Made by a program: the position numbers and the translations under genes. Source: a virus. From it: a stretch of 64,000 nt of DNA. Positions 27,948 to 35,589 of the stretch are shown here, in pieces (within the stretch, counting starts at the first letter, position 1; each line of letters opens with the position of its first letter). The notes beneath the pieces were generated by a model. The model had not been told where the DNA came from. It worked only from the letters and a program-made list of their open reading frames with translations, and did no database searches. Location: positions 42,180 through 106,179 of IMG/VR virus record IMGVR_UViG_3300027714_000001. One strand, written 5' to 3'.

Positions 27948-28307
27948 ATGAATTTAAAGCGCAGAAAAGATTTAGAGCAACGTAACACCATACAAATCAT
28001 AGTAAAAGCAGACTGCAACGACGGAGATTATGTTACATCAACAACTACAATGCCCACTGCCGAGTTTACAGCTCCTGCATTTACTGGGGGTTGGACTGTA
28101 GAAGAGTATGTAGATATTCTTAGACGTTCTGCTATTGCCGGACGGGAATGGGTTAAATTTTGTCAGGATGCCACAGAAGATAAAGCTATTGGAGATTACT
28201 TGAGCGGTTTAGTTCCGTACAGCATTCACGATGGTATGGAAGTTGCTATATCTTCTATTACAGTTTTGTTTAACAACACCGAAGGGTGTATTTACGAGGT
28301 ATTATAA
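27948..28307 (+). CDS. Hypothetical protein (119 aa)
   Basis: ATG after the cassette leader. N-terminal basic helix, beta-rich centre and a WTVEEYVDILRRSAIAG helix. No family recognised. Stop overlaps the next start. Confidence 0.6.
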   Translation: MNLKRRKDLEQRNTIQIIVKADCNDGDYVTSTTTMPTAEFTAPAFTGGWTVEEYVDILRRSAIAGREWVKFCQDATEDKAIGDYLSGLVPYSIHDGMEVAISSITVLFNNTEGCIYEVL

Positions 28308-28474
28308 TGAAAGAACTACAAGGAACTCCAAACTATATAGAAGTTCCTTTCACCGTAGGTGATCCCTCCTTCTACGCAAGTAGACACGGTTTTACCACAT
28401 ATAAGTATAACGAGAGATACTTCCGCAGCAATATAGAAATTACAGAGGATGAAGCTAATGATAACACCCAGTAA
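28307..28474 (+). CDS. Hypothetical protein (55 aa)
   Basis: Starts at ATG 28307 overlapping the upstream stop (TAATG). Polar with several aromatic residues. Overlaps the phosphatase-like gene by 26 bp. Function unknown. Confidence 0.55.
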   Translation: MKELQGTPNYIEVPFTVGDPSFYASRHGFTTYKYNERYFRSNIEITEDEANDNTQ

Positions 28475-28844
28475 CAGAAACCAGATGGGCAACGCAATGA
28501 ACCCCTACCAAGGTAAGACAAAAAGAATCCTGTGTGTATGTAGCGCAGGATTACTCCGCAGCCCCACAATCGCTAAGTATCTCACAGGTAAAGGCTTTAA
28601 CACGCGCGCCTGTGGTACATCACAAGACTTCGCGCTGATTCCTATTAGCCAAGCATTAGTTATGTGGGCTGACGAGATTCACGTAGTAAAAGAACAAGAG
28701 CATGTTATATTAGATATTCTAATAGCTGGTAATCTTCGCCCTAAAGTTGTTGTACTAGACATTCCTGACAATTATGGTACATTTGACCCAGAGCTTACAT
28801 TAATAATTAAAGATTTCTACGAACGTTTTGCGGAGTACAGCTAA
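28449..28844 (+). CDS. Low-molecular-weight tyrosine phosphatase-like protein
   Basis: 131 aa. P-loop CSAGLLRS (Cys 31 to Arg 37, the C-x5-R phosphatase loop) after the strand RILCVC, and DIPDNY near residue 104 with a possible general-acid Asp 107. Related phage proteins are annotated as tyrosine phosphatases. It may dephosphorylate host proteins or arsenate-like substrates; activity untested. Confidence 0.7.
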   Translation: MKLMITPSNRNQMGNAMNPYQGKTKRILCVCSAGLLRSPTIAKYLTGKGFNTRACGTSQDFALIPISQALVMWADEIHVVKEQEHVILDILIAGNLRPKVVVLDIPDNYGTFDPELTLIIKDFYERFAEYS

Positions 28845-29083
28845 TGATAATTGAAAGAATAACTGCTCGTATAGCTTGGATTGTAGAACCTGAACCTGGA
28901 GAGGAAGAAAAAACAAGAATTGTGGACTGGAGTGTTGTTACCAAAGTAAGAGTCTACGGTTACGAGATTTTAATAAACGAGCACTGGTTTAGTTGTGTTT
29001 GCAACCAAACTGCCGTAAAAGTCTATGAAGAAATAAAAACCCTGTGGAAAGACTACCTAATCTCGGAAGACCATAAAATATGA
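28844..29083 (+). CDS. Hypothetical protein (79 aa), tandem-pair member 1
   Basis: Overlaps upstream stop. Beta strands followed by a helix ending TLWKDYLISE. The next gene has the same ending pattern (ILWESYLEQE) and length, so the two look like a tandem duplication. Function unknown. Confidence 0.6.
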   Translation: MIIERITARIAWIVEPEPGEEEKTRIVDWSVVTKVRVYGYEILINEHWFSCVCNQTAVKVYEEIKTLWKDYLISEDHKI

Positions 29084-29322
29084 TACTAAAGAAAGTTAGT
29101 GACAAATATGCTACTCTTAGTACATTTAACTCAAGTACCGTAACTACAGCAGTAAACGTAATCAAATGGGGCAAGGTAGGAAGTATTTGTGTGTCTTTAA
29201 AATTTGTGTCTATAGGGACTTTAGAGGTAGAAACAAATTCTATTACAGACGCTAATGCCCTACACAAAGAAGCAGTAATACTTTGGGAATCCTACCTAGA
29301 ACAAGAGGGTAGTACAATATGA
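29080..29322 (+). CDS. Hypothetical protein (80 aa), tandem-pair member 2
   Basis: ATGA overlap with member 1 and similar secondary structure: beta-rich body with a final helix ending LWESYLEQE. Probable paralogue of its neighbour. Function unknown. Confidence 0.6.
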   Translation: MILKKVSDKYATLSTFNSSTVTTAVNVIKWGKVGSICVSLKFVSIGTLEVETNSITDANALHKEAVILWESYLEQEGSTI

Positions 29323-29480
29323 GGACCATAAGAGAATTGAAAGCTAAAGTTGAATCTTTGGAGGCTCAACTAAGAATAAAAGAAGAAATGATTGAAACGC
29401 TAAAAACTGCAAGATGTTACGAGGTTGCAGATTTTAAACGAATTATTGCTAACCTAGAGGAAAGACTAAATAATGTTTGA
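29319..29480 (+). CDS. Coiled-coil small protein (53 aa)
   Basis: ATG 29319 overlaps the preceding stop. Nearly the whole protein is a heptad-patterned coiled coil (LKAKVESLEAQLRIKEEMI). Probably dimerises. Overlaps the next gene. Confidence 0.6.
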   Translation: MRTIRELKAKVESLEAQLRIKEEMIETLKTARCYEVADFKRIIANLEERLNNV

Positions 29481-29748
29481 TGCCAATATGAGACACTTGC
29501 CCAAGGGTACTAAGTTCTTTGCTAAAGTATACGCTACAGGCAACCTAATGTTTGTTACGCCCAACAAAATGTATATGTGTGAGATGCTAGAAGATGACCA
29601 CGAGAATCCTGCTGTAGATTTTGGCTTCGCCGTTTTACGTAGCCAGGACTGTGATGAGTCTTTCTTAGTATTTGAGGGCAGACAATCTCTAGCGGGATTT
29701 ATCAGCAAAGAATCTTTAGCTCAAGCTAAAAAGATGCTTGACAAATAG
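29473..29748 (+). CDS. Hypothetical protein (91 aa)
   Basis: ATG overlaps the previous gene. Beta-rich with acidic centre. Final LDK codons and TAG stop are part of the following promoter. No family recognised. Confidence 0.6.
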   Translation: MFDANMRHLPKGTKFFAKVYATGNLMFVTPNKMYMCEMLEDDHENPAVDFGFAVLRSQDCDESFLVFEGRQSLAGFISKESLAQAKKMLDK

Positions 29749-29766
29749 CCTAATGTTTGGTATAAT
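29738..29766 (+). promoter_or_regulatory. Cassette promoter inside gene end
   Basis: -35 TTGACA (29738-29743), stop in spacer, -10 TATAAT (29761-29766), leader TTTCTGGAATTGAGAAAAGG. Last cassette in this series. Confidence 0.85.
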
Positions 29767-29797
29767 ATGTTTCTGGAATTGAGAAAAGGTACACAAA

Positions 29798-30178
29798 ATG
29801 TTTTACAAAGCAATATGCGGGGATTACGTAGCCCACATTATCAGAGTACAAGCTGTATGTTCAGAACCTAAGCCTATTATTATATCATACAAGTTTCGCC
29901 CCCGACCTCCGCATTATCACTGGGATAGGGAAACGCAGGAACAACAGATAGAGCACTTAGAAACACTATTCATAAATCGAACGCTAAAAGCTATACCTAC
30001 GTTACCTAAAACCATTAGTATAGCTACCGCGCAACAAGAATATGCGCAGTACGCAGTATGGAAGCTTGACAAAGAACTAGCAGAGTGGCGAAAGAAAGTA
30101 ACAAAACAATGGAAAGTCTGGCTACCAGACGGCACTACAGCAATACTAAACGAAAACCCCCTACAGGAAAACATATAA
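29798..30178 (+). CDS. Hypothetical protein (126 aa)
   Basis: ATG after the cassette leader. N-terminal beta region, Pro-rich linker (KFRPRPPHYHW) and a long C-terminal helix. No family recognised. Stop overlaps the next start. Confidence 0.6.
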   Translation: MFYKAICGDYVAHIIRVQAVCSEPKPIIISYKFRPRPPHYHWDRETQEQQIEHLETLFINRTLKAIPTLPKTISIATAQQEYAQYAVWKLDKELAEWRKKVTKQWKVWLPDGTTAILNENPLQENI

Positions 30179-31068
30179 TGGGAATTACTACACTAGAACA
30201 AAATTATGCAAACTTTACCAATACTTCTAAGACTCTTGGTTCACAACTTGCAGAAAGCGTTAATATGTTACAGCTAGATAGTGTCAACTCTGCGGTAGCC
30301 GAGGCAGTCTTACAAATGGAAAGTATGGTAAGTAAAAGTCCAAGCAAAATGGCGTCTATCCCTTTCATTGGCAAATACCTTAGCAAAGCTAAGACAGACT
30401 TAGCTGAAAAAGAAATCAAATCGAGTAAGATGGTTGATGTTGTTGACAGACTATTTACATCATTAAGCACCAAGAAAGACAACATGATGAATGTTATGGA
30501 AACATTGTTCAACATCAAAGAGCTTCTAGTCAAAGAAGTTGCATTTATGATAGAGCAGGAGAGCTTGGCTAGAGAAATATCAATGGAAGGCAAAGGTATC
30601 GAAGTCACCAAGGCTAAAAACTTGTTAGTTCAAGTTTCACAGTCTATCGTTAAATCACGTGACCGTATTTCTGTTATCGACACCACATGCAAAGCCGCAG
30701 AAGCTACGACTATGGCAGTATCACAGTTGCTACCTTCACTACAGGGAGAGCTTATTACAGAAATGGCTATCCAAGGCGGACTACAAGAGCTTAAAGACTT
30801 TAAGACAATCTTTGACAATACGCTAGAGATTGTAAACAACCTTAGCCAAGAAAACAACAGTAGCATGATTAAAGTTCTAGAAGATGTTGTTGACCTGTCT
30901 GTTACACGTCCTACAGACATTGCCCGTCTAGAAGAAACCGCTATGTCCCGAAATGCTGTGCAAGAGAGGCTTAAGAAAAAGCTTATGGCTGCACAAGTTC
31001 AGCAAGACAAAGACATTAAGACGCTTACGGAGATTCGCTCCGAGCAACAATTATTGAGGTTACTATAA
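30178..31068 (+). CDS. Long helical protein, weakly TelA-like
   Basis: 296 aa from ATG 30178; upstream in-frame codons overlap the previous gene. Entirely helical, with ASIPFIGKYLSKA near residue 56 and a C-terminal LLPSLQGELITEMA...LKDFKTIFDNTLEIVNNL pattern reminiscent of TelA/KlaA (toxic anion resistance) proteins. TelA-like proteins occur in stress operons of unknown mechanism. The match is by helix pattern and not certain. Confidence 0.5.
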   Translation: MGITTLEQNYANFTNTSKTLGSQLAESVNMLQLDSVNSAVAEAVLQMESMVSKSPSKMASIPFIGKYLSKAKTDLAEKEIKSSKMVDVVDRLFTSLSTKKDNMMNVMETLFNIKELLVKEVAFMIEQESLAREISMEGKGIEVTKAKNLLVQVSQSIVKSRDRISVIDTTCKAAEATTMAVSQLLPSLQGELITEMAIQGGLQELKDFKTIFDNTLEIVNNLSQENNSSMIKVLEDVVDLSVTRPTDIARLEETAMSRNAVQERLKKKLMAAQVQQDKDIKTLTEIRSEQQLLRLL

Positions 31069-31472
31069 TGAATCACATTGTTACAGATAACGGCAACATT
31101 ATTCCTATGTCTAGTGTCATTTATATGTCAGAGAAAGATCGTGTAGTTACCTTGCACCTTATCGGCAATAAGACTACACAGATATGTAATAAGACTATGT
31201 CACAGTTACTTATGCTTAATGTTCCAGCAGACCTTACTCCTGTAATAGAGACTATACTACAGAAAATGGATAGCATGGAAGATATGATTACAGCACGGGC
31301 TGCTAATATCCATGATGTGACTCAGATTGCATTACACAGTCTCAAAGAGAGCAACAACAAACTCACTAAAGCAGCTAACAGTGTAAACAGAAGCAAAGGT
31401 GAGTTATTTACAGCCTCAGGCAAACTAAGAGAGATTGTACAAGAACTAGAGAGATCGGTAGGTGTAGAATGA
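31068..31472 (+). CDS. Hypothetical protein (134 aa)
   Basis: One-base overlap with the TelA-like gene. Beta-rich N-terminal 45 residues, then a long helical region with coiled-coil potential. Likely works with the upstream helical protein; function unknown. Confidence 0.6.
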   Translation: MNHIVTDNGNIIPMSSVIYMSEKDRVVTLHLIGNKTTQICNKTMSQLLMLNVPADLTPVIETILQKMDSMEDMITARAANIHDVTQIALHSLKESNNKLTKAANSVNRSKGELFTASGKLREIVQELERSVGVE

Positions 31473-31846
31473 TGTTATTTATACGCAGAAGTAGGGTTAA
31501 GAAATTACTAGCAGCCTACGAGAAATGTTACAGGCAAGACATACCAATGAAATCTATTGGCTATCAGGAACTATGGGAACTGCGCAATCTTAACCTAGAA
31601 GAAATTGCTACTGCGTATGACTTGCTTGACGGCTTCAAGCACTTCCCAGACATGCCCTGTCCCGCTATGTCCCGAGAGTGGGCAGAGAGTATAGCCCAAA
31701 TAATCTGCACCAACAAAATAACTAGACTTAGACGACAATTAAAGCATAAGCAATTTGTTGATAGGGACATATTTAGAGAGCACGCCAAATTTAACGAGAA
31801 CCTACAACTAGTAAACCAGACAGGAAATTTATGGAAGACTTCATAA
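31469..31846 (+). CDS. Hypothetical basic protein (125 aa)
   Basis: ATGATG start overlapping the previous gene. Helical and basic (RRQLKHKQFVDRDIFREHAK near the C-terminus). No family recognised. Confidence 0.6.
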   Translation: MMLFIRRSRVKKLLAAYEKCYRQDIPMKSIGYQELWELRNLNLEEIATAYDLLDGFKHFPDMPCPAMSREWAESIAQIICTNKITRLRRQLKHKQFVDRDIFREHAKFNENLQLVNQTGNLWKTS

Positions 31847-32175
31847 GAATAGATAGCGAAACGCTAGTAGCAAAACAACACATTGTTGCTATAACTAAAG
31901 GGCAAACTAATTCCATAGACCTGCCTAGACTGGTAGTAGTAAGCCAAAGATGCTCTAGTGAATCTACCCTAAGGAGGGAGTACAAACTGCATCCAATTAC
32001 TCATTCCTCTAAGGTAGTTAGCGCATGTAACGAGATAGAAAGAAACAAGTACAGTACCTCCAAAGAAGCTTGGGACAGACTCAATGTAAAGACACCTTTT
32101 TGGACAGTTCTAGTAGTTACAGGAAACACATACAAAACTAACAAAAATCCTGCGGAGAACTATGCGGTTATATGA
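31831..32175 (+). CDS. Hypothetical protein (114 aa)
   Basis: ATG 31831 with AGGAAA upstream, inside the previous gene. Beta-rich, basic centre. No family recognised. A 43-bp gap follows, then a gene with its own GGAG site. Confidence 0.6.
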   Translation: MEDFIRIDSETLVAKQHIVAITKGQTNSIDLPRLVVVSQRCSSESTLRREYKLHPITHSSKVVSACNEIERNKYSTSKEAWDRLNVKTPFWTVLVVTGNTYKTNKNPAENYAVI

Positions 32176-32218
32176 TATTGATTCCACGTTACAAATCAAC
32201 CTAAACTAGGAGATCTAG

Positions 32219-32425
32219 ATGACAGCATATAGTGATGTTGTATCAATTAACAGAGACAATGTACTGTTTGTCAAACAAAGCTTTGACGTACACTTTGATG
32301 GTGTAACTGTAAGAAACCACCCAACAAATCCTCTTGAGCCTAAAAGCTTAGAGGATTTAATCGCACATCTGGACGACGCAGAATTGTGCCAACTACAACG
32401 AATTATAGAGCTGAGACAAATATGA
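32219..32425 (+). CDS. Hypothetical protein (68 aa)
   Basis: ATG with CTAGGAGATC upstream. The C-terminal helix LIAHLDDAELCQLQRIIELRQ is acidic and may dimerise. Overlaps the next start. Function unknown. Confidence 0.6.
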   Translation: MTAYSDVVSINRDNVLFVKQSFDVHFDGVTVRNHPTNPLEPKSLEDLIAHLDDAELCQLQRIIELRQI

Positions 32426-32568
32426 GCAATTTCCAAAAGTATTACCTAGAAATGCAAGCGAACCAACAGAAAGTTGACAATGCAGAAGTTATAAGACTAG
32501 CACTAGCATTGCCAGACAAAGAAAAGAAGGAACTACTTGCTGCACTATTAAAGGAGACACAGATATGA
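32422..32568 (+). CDS. Hypothetical small helical protein (48 aa)
   Basis: Starts at ATG 32422 overlapping the previous stop (ATGA). All-helical; ends LPDKEKKELLAALLKE. Overlaps the next gene by 4 bp. Confidence 0.55.
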   Translation: MSNFQKYYLEMQANQQKVDNAEVIRLALALPDKEKKELLAALLKETQI

Positions 32569-32789
32569 CAGAAGAACAGAAGCAACAAATATGGAACGCT
32601 ATAGACGAGCAGACCGAATCACATAGGGAAAGGCCAAAAGAGGCAGCAGAAGCAATATCAGCTATGCTACAGGAAGCATTTGAGTTCGAGCAAATTGCTA
32701 GGCATTTAGCAAATAATGTACCAAACAAGTATGTACTAGAAGTAATCCGACTGTTAAGAAACAGAGTAGCAGAAGGACTAGGGATATGA
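32565..32789 (+). CDS. Hypothetical helical protein (74 aa)
   Basis: ATGA overlap with the upstream gene. Charged, helical, Ala/Glu-rich. Part of a chain of coupled genes ending in the 236-aa gene. Function unknown. Confidence 0.55.
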   Translation: MTEEQKQQIWNAIDEQTESHRERPKEAAEAISAMLQEAFEFEQIARHLANNVPNKYVLEVIRLLRNRVAEGLGI

Positions 32790-33496
32790 GCCAAGAAAGA
32801 GTAGAAGAAATTAAACGTATACAGGCAGAGCTGGAGCTAGAACTAGCCTCTTACACTCCTGTGTCAACCGAGATATTAACCCCCATCATTAATAGAAAAT
32901 ATGTTCTGAATAATAAGTGGAACTACGACTTACTGGAGAAAGATTTCCACAAGCTAAACGGTAGGTACATTCCACTAGATGCGATAAAGAAAATCACTAA
33001 ACGTTTACGTATCAATAGACTGCCGCAGCTAGACGTACCAATTAAAGAACTACAACTGCTAAATCCACTAGGACTAGAAGATGTATTTAAAACGATTAAA
33101 GGTTGCTGGTATTACAACACTGAAATTCCTGCTAGACAGTTAGCAATGCATTTGTTCTTAGGAAAAAAGAATGTTCTAGAAGAAGGACAATCATGTACTA
33201 GGTGGTTTCCAAAGAATACATTGAGAGAAGTTATAAATATTGATAGAGACCCGCTACCATTTTCTGATACAAACCTCAATATTAATGGGATGCCTGACCT
33301 AGATACTAGCTTTCCGTGCGAACCTACACAGGAATGTTTAGATATTTTAAAGACAGGACTAGGCAAGAGACACTTAGTAACAGCTTCAAACTATTACAAC
33401 TACGACCTCATACAATTAGAGCTTTTTATCCAAACGGGGATTAACTACAGGCCATCTGTCAAGGAGTTACAACCCAAACACTTGATCGGCATTTAA
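32786..33496 (+). CDS. Hypothetical protein (236 aa)
   Basis: ATGA overlap with the previous gene; last gene of the left-hand plus-strand block. Begins with a short coiled coil, then a mixed domain with scattered Trp, Cys and His. No family recognised despite its size. Confidence 0.65.
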   Translation: MSQERVEEIKRIQAELELELASYTPVSTEILTPIINRKYVLNNKWNYDLLEKDFHKLNGRYIPLDAIKKITKRLRINRLPQLDVPIKELQLLNPLGLEDVFKTIKGCWYYNTEIPARQLAMHLFLGKKNVLEEGQSCTRWFPKNTLREVINIDRDPLPFSDTNLNINGMPDLDTSFPCEPTQECLDILKTGLGKRHLVTASNYYNYDLIQLELFIQTGINYRPSVKELQPKHLIGI

Positions 33497-33504
33497 AAGA
33501 TTAT

Positions 33505-33533
33505 TTGACAGTAGGATTTTCCTATGCTATAAT
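33505..33533 (+). promoter_or_regulatory. Promoter of small RNA
   Basis: -35 TTGACA (33505-33510), 17-bp spacer, -10 TATAAT (33528-33533). It lacks the cassette leader. Confidence 0.85.
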
Positions 33534-33539
33534 TACAAG

Positions 33540-33656
33540 GTAATCTTAAGAGAGACTAGAGAGAATCTTTAGAATCTCTACTACCTCCGCAAGATTTGAC
33601 AGAGCTTAAGGTCTAGGATATACACCTCCCGATACCATACGGGAAGGGGGTGTTTA
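33540..33656 (+). ncRNA. Candidate free-standing small RNA (about 115 nt)
   Basis: Bounded by a strong promoter and a terminator hairpin with ACACC/GGTGT and CCCG/CGGG arms followed by TTTAT. There is no start codon-led ORF inside. An imperfect AGAGAATC/GAATCTCT hairpin lies near its centre. Confidence 0.6.
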
Positions 33657-33917
33657 TACGCAGACTAACTTTAGCTTCTTCAAATCTAAAACAAACAACA
33701 AATCATTAACAGCCACAGCTATATCTACCAACAAATATAACAACTAATATCTACACAAGAGGGGACTTTTAACGCTATAGAACCCACTCGAACGGTATGA
33801 ACAACCAATGTCGTATAGAGCTTCGAGAACCCCTTCACCATAATACTAGCCTACACTAGTCCACACCAGACTACACCAATATCGTCCTAGACCAGAGTAG
33901 AACAACACAAGACTACA
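33657..33917. other. Geneless C- and A-rich stretch
   Basis: No gene on either strand. The + strand is poor in G and contains repeated short words such as ACTACACCA, CACACCAGAC and AGACTACACCAG between 33840 and 33915. It could be an unstructured or single-stranded region near replication signals; function unknown. Confidence 0.4.
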
Positions 33918-33958
33918 CCAGCCCGCTAATGTCCCCAAGAGAGACTGCGGGCTTTTTT
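33918..33958 (+). terminator. Terminator containing a GGACATTAGCG motif
   Basis: AGCCCGC pairs with GCGGGCT then TTTTTT. The loop begins with CGCTAATGTCC, one copy of the operator-like motif. Confidence 0.75.
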
Positions 33959-33990
33959 GTGTCTAAAATTTAATACCTCTAGTCAAAACT

Positions 33991-34104
33991 GTCATAATTG
34001 TTCGCTAATGTCCAAAAGCAGTCAGAATTGCAGTCATAATTGTTCGCTAATGTCCAAAAGCAGTCAGAATTGCAGTCATAATTGTTCGCTAATGTCCAAA
34101 AGCA
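33991..34104 (+). repeat. 42-bp direct repeat, 2.7 copies
   Basis: Identical units start at 33991, 34033 and 34075 (third is partial). Each carries TTCGCTAATGTCC, the reverse complement of the motif arrayed at 43957-44205. Confidence 0.9.
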
Positions 34105-34168
34105 GGGGCCGACCCCATCGGAATAGACAACCCCGTCAGCTCAGAACGGGCTAGGGCGCAGGAGAGCT

Positions 34169-34182
34169 TCTAACGGGACATT
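34169..34182 (+). promoter_or_regulatory. Isolated GGACATTAGCG motif
   Basis: GGGACATTAGCGGTC in the opposite orientation to the nearby 42-bp repeats. Confidence 0.5.
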
Positions 34183-34247
34183 AGCGGTCTGCCCCGAGTC
34201 TAACACCAGATTAGCCGTGGTTACACCGAAATAAACTTTAAATAGCG

Positions 34248-34276
34248 TTGACAAACCGCTTGCGCTCATGTATAAT
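34248..34276 (+). promoter_or_regulatory. Promoter, no clear gene downstream
   Basis: -35 TTGACA (34248-34253), 17-bp spacer, -10 TATAAT (34271-34276). Transcript would cover 34283-34400, which has no convincing ORF. Confidence 0.75.
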
Positions 34277-34403
34277 AGTATGATAAAGTGGGAAAGCTTA
34301 TGCCAAAATTCGCCGCAGCGGGGGGTAACATTATCACTACCCGCACCTAGTCTGCACCTACCACACAGTCCCGCCCCGTCCCGCAGAAAAACTAAAAAAT
34401 CAC

Positions 34404-34433
34404 TTGACAAGCAACGTCTCGGTAAGGTATACT
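34404..34433 (+). promoter_or_regulatory. Promoter reading into 33-bp repeats
   Basis: -35 TTGACA (34404-34409), 18-bp spacer, -10 TATACT (34428-34433). The transcript would start at the repeat array and end at the hairpin near 34640. Confidence 0.7.
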
Positions 34434-34457
34434 AGGCGCGAGTCTAATATAAGTACT

Positions 34458-34622
34458 AACGTAACATAAGTACTACCTCGCGGGCGCAACAACGTAACAT
34501 AAGTACTACCTCGCGGGCGCAACAACGTAACATAAGTACTACCTCGCGGGCGCAACAACGTAACATAAGTACTACCTCGCGGGCGCAACAACGTAACATA
34601 AGTACTACCTCGCAGGCGCAAA
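34458..34622. repeat. 33-bp tandem repeat, five copies
   Basis: Units start at 34458, 34491, 34524, 34557 and 34590. Each contains AACGTAACATAAGTACTACC with the palindrome AGTACT, then CTCGCGGGCGC; the last copy differs by one base. No spacers, so not CRISPR. Iteron- or operator-like. Confidence 0.9.
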
Positions 34623-34623
34623 C

Positions 34624-34684
34624 AGGGGTGAACCCCTTTTGACCAATCTAAACTGATCAAAATTTGACTGGACCGACCAGTCAA
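34624..34684. terminator. Terminator hairpin and adjacent palindrome
   Basis: AGGGGT/ACCCCT followed by TTTT (34624-34640) would end transcription of the repeat array. TTTGACTGG/CCAGTCAAA (34662-34684) is a second perfect hairpin. Confidence 0.6.
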
Positions 34685-34746
34685 ATAAAGCTTGACACGA
34701 GAACGCTGCGCGCAGCTTCCATGCCACTTTGTCAAGCTTTTTATTT
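34683..34746. terminator. Bidirectional terminator with GC-rich palindrome
   Basis: AAATAAAGCTTGAC (34683-34696) pairs with GTCAAGCTTTTTATTT (34731-34746) around the palindrome GCTGCGCGCAGC. Lies between convergent transcripts. Confidence 0.7.
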
Positions 34747-34754
34747 AATTTTAA

Positions 34755-34785
34755 GCAAAAAAAAGCCATGCCAATGTGGCACAGC
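34755..34785 (-). terminator. Minus-strand terminator of GcrA-like gene
   Basis: TGCCA/TGGCA hairpin followed, on the minus strand, by eight T residues. Confidence 0.75.
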
Positions 34786-34797
34786 TTTTGCTAGAGC

Positions 34798-35160
34798 TTA
34801 CAGCTCAGTAGCGACTGACAAAGCAGCGAGAGCTTCGTTCAAGCGGTCTAGGTCAGCTTTGCTGGCCTTCTCTAAAGAATCCAACTCGCCTTCCTTAAGG
34901 CTAAGAAAAATTTCAGCAGCCCGCACTAGCGAGATTTTGCGAGTGCCAGTTTTTGAGGTTACAGAAACTTTGACGTTAGGCTCATACAAACCTTCGCTTA
35001 CTAGTTTACCGCGAACCATAGGAATGGTCTTGCCCAAACCTTTTGCGATGCTAGACAAGGCATCGTTTTCGCCTTTGTATTCGCTTTTAAGAGTAGCGAT
35101 TTGCGCAGGAGTCCAAGATACAGATTTTACAGCAGATTTTACAGTTTTTGCATTAGACAT
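34798..35160 (-). CDS. GcrA-like HTH DNA-binding protein (paralogue 1)
   Basis: 120 aa. Residues about 14-60 match a SANT/GcrA-type HTH: WTPAQIATLKSEY, then IAKGLGKTIPMVRGKLVSEGLY. A C-terminal helical domain (EKASKADLDRLNEALAAL) may dimerise. Close paralogue of the protein at 39670-39993, especially at GKTIP.VRGKLV.EG. Three promoters precede it, two of them in a duplicated 71-bp block, implying high expression. A regulator is likely; its target is unknown. Confidence 0.7.
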   Translation of the reverse strand: MSNAKTVKSAVKSVSWTPAQIATLKSEYKGENDALSSIAKGLGKTIPMVRGKLVSEGLYEPNVKVSVTSKTGTRKISLVRAAEIFLSLKEGELDSLEKASKADLDRLNEALAALSVATEL

Positions 35161-35199
35161 TTACGTCTCCTTTAGTAATGCGGATTTGGGATTATTCCC

Positions 35200-35357
35200 G
35201 ATTTCTTAAGACTATTATAACAATTTTTAGTCTTTGAGTCGAGCTTTTATTTAATTATTTTTTAAACTAAATTTCCAGCTTGTCCTGATTTCTTAAGACT
35301 ATTATAACAATTTTTAGTCTTTGAGTCAAGCCTTTATTTAATTATTTTTTAAACTAA
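35200..35357 (-). repeat. Duplicated 71-bp promoter block
   Basis: 35200-35270 and 35287-35357 are near-identical. Each carries a minus-strand promoter: -10 TATAAT at 35214-35219 and 35301-35306, -35 TCGACT at 35237-35242 and TTGACT at 35324-35329, 17-bp spacers. Confidence 0.85.
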
Positions 35358-35387
35358 TTTCACAAACCTTCCCAACTCAAGACAAGT

Positions 35388-35416
35388 ATTATCTCACAAT
35401 GTTAGCTTGCTGTCCA
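35388..35416 (-). promoter_or_regulatory. Minus-block promoter
   Basis: Extended -10 TGAGATAAT (hexamer 35388-35393), 17-bp spacer, -35 TGGACA (35411-35416). Confidence 0.7.
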
Positions 35417-35470
35417 GCTTTATTTCAAAATAAGGTGAAAATAAAGTTGGCACGGGTCTTGCTAGGAAAA

Positions 35471-35575
35471 TAGGGGGTTGACTTTTAAAAACTCCTTTAA
35501 AATCAATGACTTACGCCGCTTCGCCGCGCGCGGCTGCGACCCCCTTTTGTCAAGTTTTATTTTTCAAATTTTAAA
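35471..35575. other. GC-rich palindromic island 1
   Basis: CGCCGCGCGCGGC palindrome within GGGGGTTGAC...GACCCCC and followed by TTTTGTCAAG and a T-run. Same core as islands near 36536, 38194, 39393, 40543 and 43317. Likely terminator for the operon at 35590-36442. Confidence 0.6.
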
Positions 35576-35589
35576 TAATTTGCTCATAC

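Noticed and set aside
34458-34622. CRISPR array
   Set aside because: The 33-bp units are contiguous without variable spacers, and no cas gene is present. The same holds for the 46-bp array at 43942-44205.
34400-34735. Minus-strand ORF across the 33-bp repeats
   Set aside because: It only translates the repeats (RGSTYVTLL units) and lacks a ribosome site; a by-product of a repeat length divisible by three.
34664-35209. Long plus-strand ORF opposite the GcrA-like gene
   Set aside because: Antisense shadow of a minus gene with clear HTH motifs, promoter and terminator.
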